Part shown: in pieces, positions 58,601 through 64,000 of the stretch | Layout: each line of letters opens with the position of its first letter | Numbering within the stretch: the first letter of the stretch is position 1 | NCBI RefSeq assembly: GCF_003369915.1 | Contig: NW_022881614.1 | Span: 21,430,336-21,494,335, forward strand | From: Drosophila miranda | Lineage: Eukaryota > Arthropoda > Insecta > Diptera > Drosophilidae | DNA length: 64,000 nt | Direction of reading: 5' to 3' | Position numbers and translations under genes: made by a program | The notes under the pieces: model-generated | Database searches by the model: none | The model's input: the letters and a program-made list of their open reading frames with translations, nothing else | Told to the model about the DNA's origin: nothing

Positions 58601-59970
58601 GGTATTGGTACAATTCTGATAGATCTCCATTCGACTGGGAAATCGCACATAGCCACTCGACGGTTGTAAAAATGTACAAGTTCTGTCTTTATACTAGTGT
58701 TGAGAGCACTCAGCATCTCGTATGTGATGTGATCTATTCCTCCTGCCGTTTTTCTGTTTCTGACTAACACAGCCTCTAACTCTTTCAAGGAAAAGAAAGG
58801 ATTTTCATTGTTCTTGGTTGAGTACATTTCTTCGTCTACATCTTTTGCTTCTGAGGTTATTTGTTCGTTAAGGAATTCCAGGTATGGCCCAGCTTTGTCA
58901 GGGTCGAAAATTTCTGGGGTGTTCTCTTGACAGTTTTTTAGATTTCTGAGGAATCTCCAGGCTTCTCTTGAGCTCGATTTTACATTTAACTCTGTTAACT
59001 TCCTGGCATAGCTAGTTCTTTTGGCAATTTTAACAGATTTTTTCCATTTAACCTTGAGGTTAACAGCAGAACAATAATTTTGAAAGGAGGGTTCTGAAGC
59101 TGCCTTCTTCTGCGACTCTGCAAACTCCCTGAATAGTTTGGCTAAATTCTCGTCCCACCATAATTTTGGACATTTGTTTTTGATTTCATAAGTAGCTGCT
59201 TTTATTTCCTGTTGGATGTTCTTCGCTAAATTATCCATATCTTTGTCGGCCTCAAACTGGCTTAGCTTTTTCAGTAGCCTGTTTTTGGCAAGGAAAGTTT
59301 TGAGTTTGTGTTGATATCCTGCTGTTTCAAAGGTTATTGGGTGATGGTGGCTGCCTCCTAGGTAAAACTTTTCGCATTTCCAATTCTCTATATGAATACC
59401 CTTTGTAAAAGTTAAATCGAGTACAGACCCTGATGTTGAGTCGATGTGTCTTCTGAATGTGAGACTGTGGTCATTTGCTAGACTGTAGCCAGCATTTGAC
59501 ATAGCTTGCATGAGAAAAGTTCCCTTTTCACTGTTGGTTCTGTCTCCAGAAAAGGTATGTCTTGCGTTAAAATCTCCTGCAATTATGACTTTTCCGAATG
59601 CATCTAAATATTCAAGGAAATTGTTAATCGCTTGCTTGAAGGATGCAAGAGACAACAAAGGTTCAAAATATACTGAGGTGATAAGAAATTTATCTTTGTT
59701 GTTGATGGTTCTTGCTATAATTATATCTTGCTCTGTCTCATATATCAGTCTTTTAACTCTTAATTCTTTTTTGTAGGCAATCGCCACTCCTCCATAACCG
59801 TCCTCTCTATGTTTTTCTAACATATTGAAGTTGGCTAGTTTCCTAAAACGGAGATCGTGAGAGAAAACGTCAGCCAGAATGGCAAAGTCGAAGTTTTCAT
59901 TGTTTAAGTAGAATACTAGGTCGTTTTTATTGGCTTTAATAGATTGAATGTTATGTTGTAAAAATTTCAT
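55662..59970 (-). pseudogene. LINE ORF2, broken, unit C
   Basis: The endonuclease is open from 59970 to 58582 (MKFLQHNIQSIKANK, GDFNARH). It closes at the same site as in unit A, just before the RT start. RT continues in other frames and is split by the hAT at 57269-58223. It resumes with GGIPQGSCLSPLLFN and FADD (about 57080) and is shifted again near 56790 by extra bases. RNase H is open at 56049-56519. At least four interruptions are visible, so no functional reverse transcriptase is encoded. Confidence 0.88.
57269..58223 (+). mobile_element. hAT remnant inside the LINE, unit C
   Basis: Same insertion as 14104-15059. One flanking repeat is intact (TGTTGAC, 58224-58230) and the other mutated (TGTTTAC, 57262-57268). 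The transposase dimerisation-domain frame is at 57448-57834. Confidence 0.82.
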
Positions 59971-60048
59971 ATTTATTTAGATGTTTTAAAAAGGTTCGTT
60001 TCTCTCTGTTTGTTCATTTTTCTGTCTGCATTATGTTCCATATTGTAA

Positions 60049-61496
60049 TCATTTGTACTGGTCACTTTTTTTGATGGATGTGACACATTTGTTTTCTTTT
60101 AGTTCTTTGTTTTCAAAAAATGGTACGTGATTACTAGAATCGCTGGTATATGATTCTAAGTGATAGTGGGGTTTTTGTGCAGGAACCAAAGGTCTCTGCA
60201 CTAACCTGCTCGCATAACTGTGTTTTTTTAAAACTTCATTTGCTTTAACGTTTTTGTTTTGAACATTTTCCTCATTTATATCTAGTTTTGGATAGTTTTT
60301 TTCATAATTATCTAACAGCGAAAAATTTTGGTGGATTGAGTAAGTGCTAAGCACTTCCTTACGCGCGATTTTTTTGATTGTCATTATTTTGTTAATGTCC
60401 ATCTCCTTTTCCCATACTGGGCACATCAGTCTGTCCCTAGCTGAGTGATTTTTCCCATTGCAAAGGATACATTTGAGACCATTGCACTCCTCGACTCCGC
60501 ATTTATAGCACCTCCTAGCTGATTTGCATCTGGTCGAAGTGTGACCAAGTCTGCCACAATTATAACATTGCCTTACTCTGGGAACATATATGCTTACTTT
60601 CATCCCACATATCCCAAAAAGAGATACCTTTTCTGGGATGTCTGAACCCTCAAAACCAATTTTGACTGTTTCTAATGGTATGAGCTTGAATGTTTCGTTG
60701 TTGTCATCGGTTGTAATTTTCTGCCTTCTTGCTAATCTTTCAATTGACCTAATTTTTATGTTAGAAGTAATATTATCCATAATTTCATTCTCAGAAAAAC
60801 CGAGGGGCACCCCTTTAATTACTCTATAGGATTCCACATAGTCTTTTGGTATAAATACCACTAAATTCATTTTTTTTAACTCCTCATTTAAAACTAAATC
60901 ATTTGCTTCGCTGAAAACCTTAAAATAAATCTTGTATAGTGTAGGCGCAAGAGCTACGATTTCTTTAATTCCTTTGATTTTAAGGTGTCTTATTTTTTCA
61001 AAAAAGAATAAGCCATTTTTGGTGTTTTTGTTTTCGAAGATGGTACTGTTCTTAGTCGATACTAGTACAGCCGCATCCCCGATGTGGCACTCACTATACA
61101 ACACTGTTTCTCTTTCGATACCTACATTTGATGGGTTTATAATCGGATTAGTATTTTTATTCAGTGTTTTAGTCATTTCAGTATTTCCAGTAAAACCATT
61201 TATGGCATTTGTGTGAGAATTGTGAACGGTCACACCGTCAGAAGCCTCCACCATTTTGTTACTGTCATCGTCTATCAGCATTTTGTTATTTATGTCTGTA
61301 TTGGTGTTGTCGCTTTTTTGTTCCTTGCGCATCTTTTTTGCTGGGTACTTTTCGTTAGTCAAGCTGTCGAATATGTCCTCTTTCACACCTGAACACAAAG
61401 CACTGAGGTTTTTTGCTATTGTTTTTTGCCACCGCTTTTTGCCACCTGATCAGGGGGTTTCAATTTGGCAGACACCGAGTGACCGGCGTCCGCCAT
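60049..61496 (-). pseudogene. LINE ORF1, unit C
   Basis: The long frame 61398-60049 is open through the region deleted in unit A (NGLFFFEKIRHLKIKG) and contains the three CCHC knuckles. The original start near 61496 is separated from it by a small deletion (AAAAGCGGTGGCAAAAAAC against a longer run in unit A) that shifts the frame. About 60 bases near the 3' end are deleted, giving a different C-terminus. Unit A and unit C ORF1 therefore carry different lesions that arose after duplication. Confidence 0.87.
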
Positions 61497-61710
61497 ACTT
61501 GCTGGTTTAACCAGATTGCCAAAGACTTACCTCTCCTTTGGGAAATGAAAAGAGGAATAATTTATATATTGATGAAGATTTGTATGAAATAAACAATGAT
61601 CCAATTTTTACAATCACTTTTAATTAAGCCTTTGTTGCTTGGAAAAAGTCACCTTTCAGACTGTTAAGAAAAAACACGACCGGTCTCGCTCGCTGATGAA
61701 AAGGAAGTGT

Positions 61711-61727
61711 TATCGGCAGACATTATT
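61711..61727 (-). repeat. LINE target-site duplication, promoter side, unit C
   Basis: Reverse complement of AATAATGTCTGCCGATA at the LINE 5' end. Confidence 0.93.
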
Positions 61728-62077
61728 GTCACTTTTTTACCAGCGCTTCGCTTCGTTTGAGTGTGTTTCAGTGTGACCTGATCTATCGCGGTCTTATGGA
61801 TAAAATCTATGGCAGCCCTCAGAAATATACCAAAAAATACCGTAAGTCTACTGACGATTCTATTGTACATTTCCTCGTATTTTAATATTTGGTTTAATAT
61901 TACTAGCTACGGCCCTCAGCTCTGAAAACGTAATTTTATCCGATTGATAAATCAATTTTCTACAACACCACACAATTTTAAATATTCCTTTTATTGGAAT
62001 TGATTGTAAAATAAGTTTAAACAATTTCCACTAACTTCTCCACCAAATGTTCGCCCTGTTTTCATATAAGCCCCATA
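61728..62077 (-). promoter_or_regulatory. thr: thr upstream region with motif 1, unit C
   Basis: Inverted copy of 10254-10603 carrying the GGTCACACTG motif (as CAGTGTGACC near 61769-61778). It is about 6.3 kb from the thr ATG because of the LINE. Confidence 0.72.
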
Positions 62078-63416
62078 GAAGCTGTGGAGATAATGTTTTT
62101 TATCCCCAATCGGCCGACTAATTATTTCGAATTAAATAAAACTCGGCGCAGAAATAAAATTACGATATGTTCTTTAATGCGTGACATCCAAATTGCATGT
62201 GTGGCTTGCCTGCCCTTTACATTGCGGCTCCGATCGCAAGGCGCAGCTTCGCTCGGCCGACGTCGGTAGGCAAACGCAAAGCGGAGATAGCGAAGAGCGA
62301 GCTGGCAGAGAGCGTTTAGCAGGGCAAGCAAGCGCAGAGCTTTAACAAACAAATGAGTGACATAGACATAAGTAACAAACAAAATAAGCGGCTGAGGGCC
62401 AAGAATTAGGTGCTATTTGGCAAGCACCTAATCGGCTGGGTTCTGCTCCGAACATTCACCCCCCCGTTGGAAGGCAAACGCTTTCAACAGATCCATCCTG
62501 AAGAGGCAGAACCGCTATTTTTCCAACGGCCCTCTTGAAAAGGCCCTTTTGAGTGCGGATGACGGCTACTCTGATGGTTCCATCTTTTCCTGGGATGACG
62601 CTCTCAATGCGGCCAAGCGGCCACCTTAATGGTGGCAGCGTTTCCTCCTTGATCATGACGAGCGCTCCTAGCTTGATGTTTGGAGACGATGACCGCCACT
62701 TGTTCCGCTCTTGAAGAATCGAAAGATACGCCGTGCTCCATTTTCTCCAAATCGCCTGTTTCATTTGACACAGCCGCTGCCATCGACTAAGTAGGTTGAC
62801 CCGGAGATGCGCCACATCTGGCTCGTCGAATGCAGCTTTCGGGGCTCCATTGAGAAAGTGGTTTGGCGTGAGCACATCTAGATCATCGGAACTTTCTGTA
62901 ATTGCATAAAGCGGACGGGAATTTAACAAAGCAGAGATTTCACAAGCCAAGGTCTGAATTTCATCAAGAGTAAAAATGTAGGTCCCGACGATGCGATGAA
63001 AATGATATTTAGCTGCTTTAACAGCCGCCTCCCACAAACCCCCAAAATGAGGTGAGCGAGGGGGGATGAATTTCCAGTCGATTCCACTAGAAACGCAGAG
63101 ATGTGACACAGTCGACGTATGAGGATCGCTGAGGAACATTTGCCGAAGCTCCAAAAGCTCATTTTTTGCTCCTACAAAATTTGTAGCGTTGTCTGACCAG
63201 ATGATTCGAGGTTTGGGACGTAGACTTATAAAACGCCTTAATGCTGCCAGAAAGGATTCTGTAGATAGATCCCGAACGACTTCCAAATGAGTTGCTTTGG
63301 TGCTAAAGCATACGAAGACAGCGATGTAACATTTGATAGGAGGCCTGCTTCTGACTTCCGACTTGTGATAAAAGGGTCCGCAAAAATCAACGCCCGTTGT
63401 GTGGAATGCTGGATTA
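62078..63416 (-). mobile_element. BEL element 2, 3' fragment, unit C
   Basis: The LTR is at 62083-62454 and GAAGC (target duplication, reversed) at 62078-62082. The purine tract is at 62455-62466 and integrase continues to about 63416. The integrase frame is open without the 2-base deletion seen at 48378. The fragment joins the olf186-F intron at the same (AAT)n point as the fragment at 48818, so both descend from one rearrangement. Confidence 0.92.
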
Positions 63417-63527
63417 ATAATAGGAGGAGCATTGCCTCCTGAGAGCGGCGATCTTGGCAGAGTAACCCGTAGCCCATCCACGACTCTCACTAATCTCCCG
63501 ACCTCTGCTCTTTTGCGTCCCCCACAG

Positions 63528-64000
63528 GTGGCGATGGTGGAGGTGCAGCTGGACCCCGACACAAAGGTTCCGCCCGGAATGCTAGTGGCGTTTGCGATCT
63601 GCACCACTATGCTGGTGGCCGTGCATATGCTGGCTTTGATGATTAGCACCTGCATCCTGCCGAACATCGAGGTAGTGTGCAACCTGCACAGCATCTCCCT
63701 GGTGCACGAGTCGCCGCACGAGCGCCTGCACTGGTACATTGAGACGGCGTGGGCATTTTCGACGCTGCTGGGGTTGATCCTATTCCTGCTGGAGATAGCC
63801 ATACTGTGCTGGGTAAAGTTCTATGATCTGAGCCCGCCGGCGGCCTGGTCGGCCTGCGTGGTGCTGATACCCGTGATGATTATCTTCCTGGCTTTCGCCA
63901 TACACTTCTATCGGTCTCTGGTGACGCACATGTACGAGGTGACGGTCTCCGGCATACGGGAGCTGGAGATCCTCAAGGAGCAGATGGAACAGGATCACCT
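63528..64000 (+). pseudogene. olf186-F: olf186-F (Orai), last coding exon, next array unit, cut by window edge
   Basis: Opens after CCCCCACAG with VAMVEVQLD and is open to the window edge, covering TM2-TM4 and the start of the coiled coil (ELEILKEQMEQ). It is nearly identical to 48931-49470; one visible difference changes HKYEV to HMYEV in the cytosolic part. The first exon is again replaced by BEL sequence. This is the next unit of the 14.6-kb tandem array. Confidence 0.88.

Larger units (their letters stand above)
55461..61710 (-). mobile_element. I-clade LINE inserted at the thr start codon, unit C
   Basis: Inverted counterpart of 10621-17101 with the same 17-bp target duplication, A-plus-TAA tail (55461-55485) and internal hAT. 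ORF2 shares the two early frameshifts with unit A but has private lesions. About 220 bases of the RT/RNase H linker are missing near 56550, beside an expanded GAATGAA repeat (56508-56540), and part of the C-terminal zinc region is deleted near 55725. Confidence 0.9.

Noticed and set aside
62456-63802. A 448-codon minus-strand frame joining antisense olf186-F sequence to BEL integrase
   Set aside because: The first roughly 130 codons are the antisense of the olf186-F exon and intron, open by chance. Only the integrase part is real coding sequence, so it is not called as a fusion gene.
1-64000. tRNA, rRNA or CRISPR features
   Set aside because: None recognised on either strand. CRISPR arrays are not expected in an insect genome.

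Overview
The window is eukaryotic, repeat-rich DNA from a Drosophila, most likely an obscura-group species. The host genes are three rows (thr, the Separase partner), a MORN3-like gene and the last coding exon of olf186-F (the Orai calcium channel). From memory, thr and olf186-F lie close together on D. melanogaster 2R (Muller element C). They are present here in several decayed copies inside dense transposable elements, including DINE-1/ISY-type Helitron derivatives. This fits the neo-Y chromosome of D. miranda, which derives from Muller C. That placement is inference; the sequence itself shows the multi-copy, inverted arrangement directly.

Layout. (1) 1-3371: 3' part of a BEL/Pao LTR retrotransposon with an extra zinc-knuckle/protease-like ORF after pol. 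(2) 3918-10253: a complete second BEL/Pao element with two LTRs, a tRNA-Trp primer site and a 5-bp target duplication. (3) 10254-23641, plus-strand unit A: thr promoter, an I-clade LINE inserted exactly at the thr start codon (itself split by a hAT insertion), thr pseudogene, MORN3-like gene, olf186-F last exon. (4) 23642-28173, unit B: 5'-truncated thr and a MORN3-like gene. (5) 28174-45997, spacer: non-coding DNA, a 4.9-kb direct tandem duplication carrying a jockey-type LINE fragment, and a scrambled array of DINE-1-like elements in both orientations around a recurring segment of about 195 bp. (6) 45998-46047: 50 Ns. (7) 46048-64000: the same gene unit in inverted orientation, as a tandem array of about 14.6-kb period. 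It holds one complete period (48819-63416: olf186-F exon, MORN3-like pseudogene, nearly full-length thr, LINE, thr promoter, BEL 3' fragment) plus parts of the two neighbouring periods.

The thr unit thus occurs as inverted arms facing a repeat-rich spacer, each arm with more than one copy. Copies decay differently: thr is close to intact only in the minus-strand unit (51279-55456), whereas the MORN3-like gene is intact only in the two plus-strand units. Only the final exon of olf186-F is ever present. Shared TE insertions with identical target sites show that the LINE, hAT and second BEL element inserted before amplification. The arrangement suggests Y-linked gene amplification with inverted copies able to undergo gene conversion or to make double-stranded RNA; both are hypotheses.
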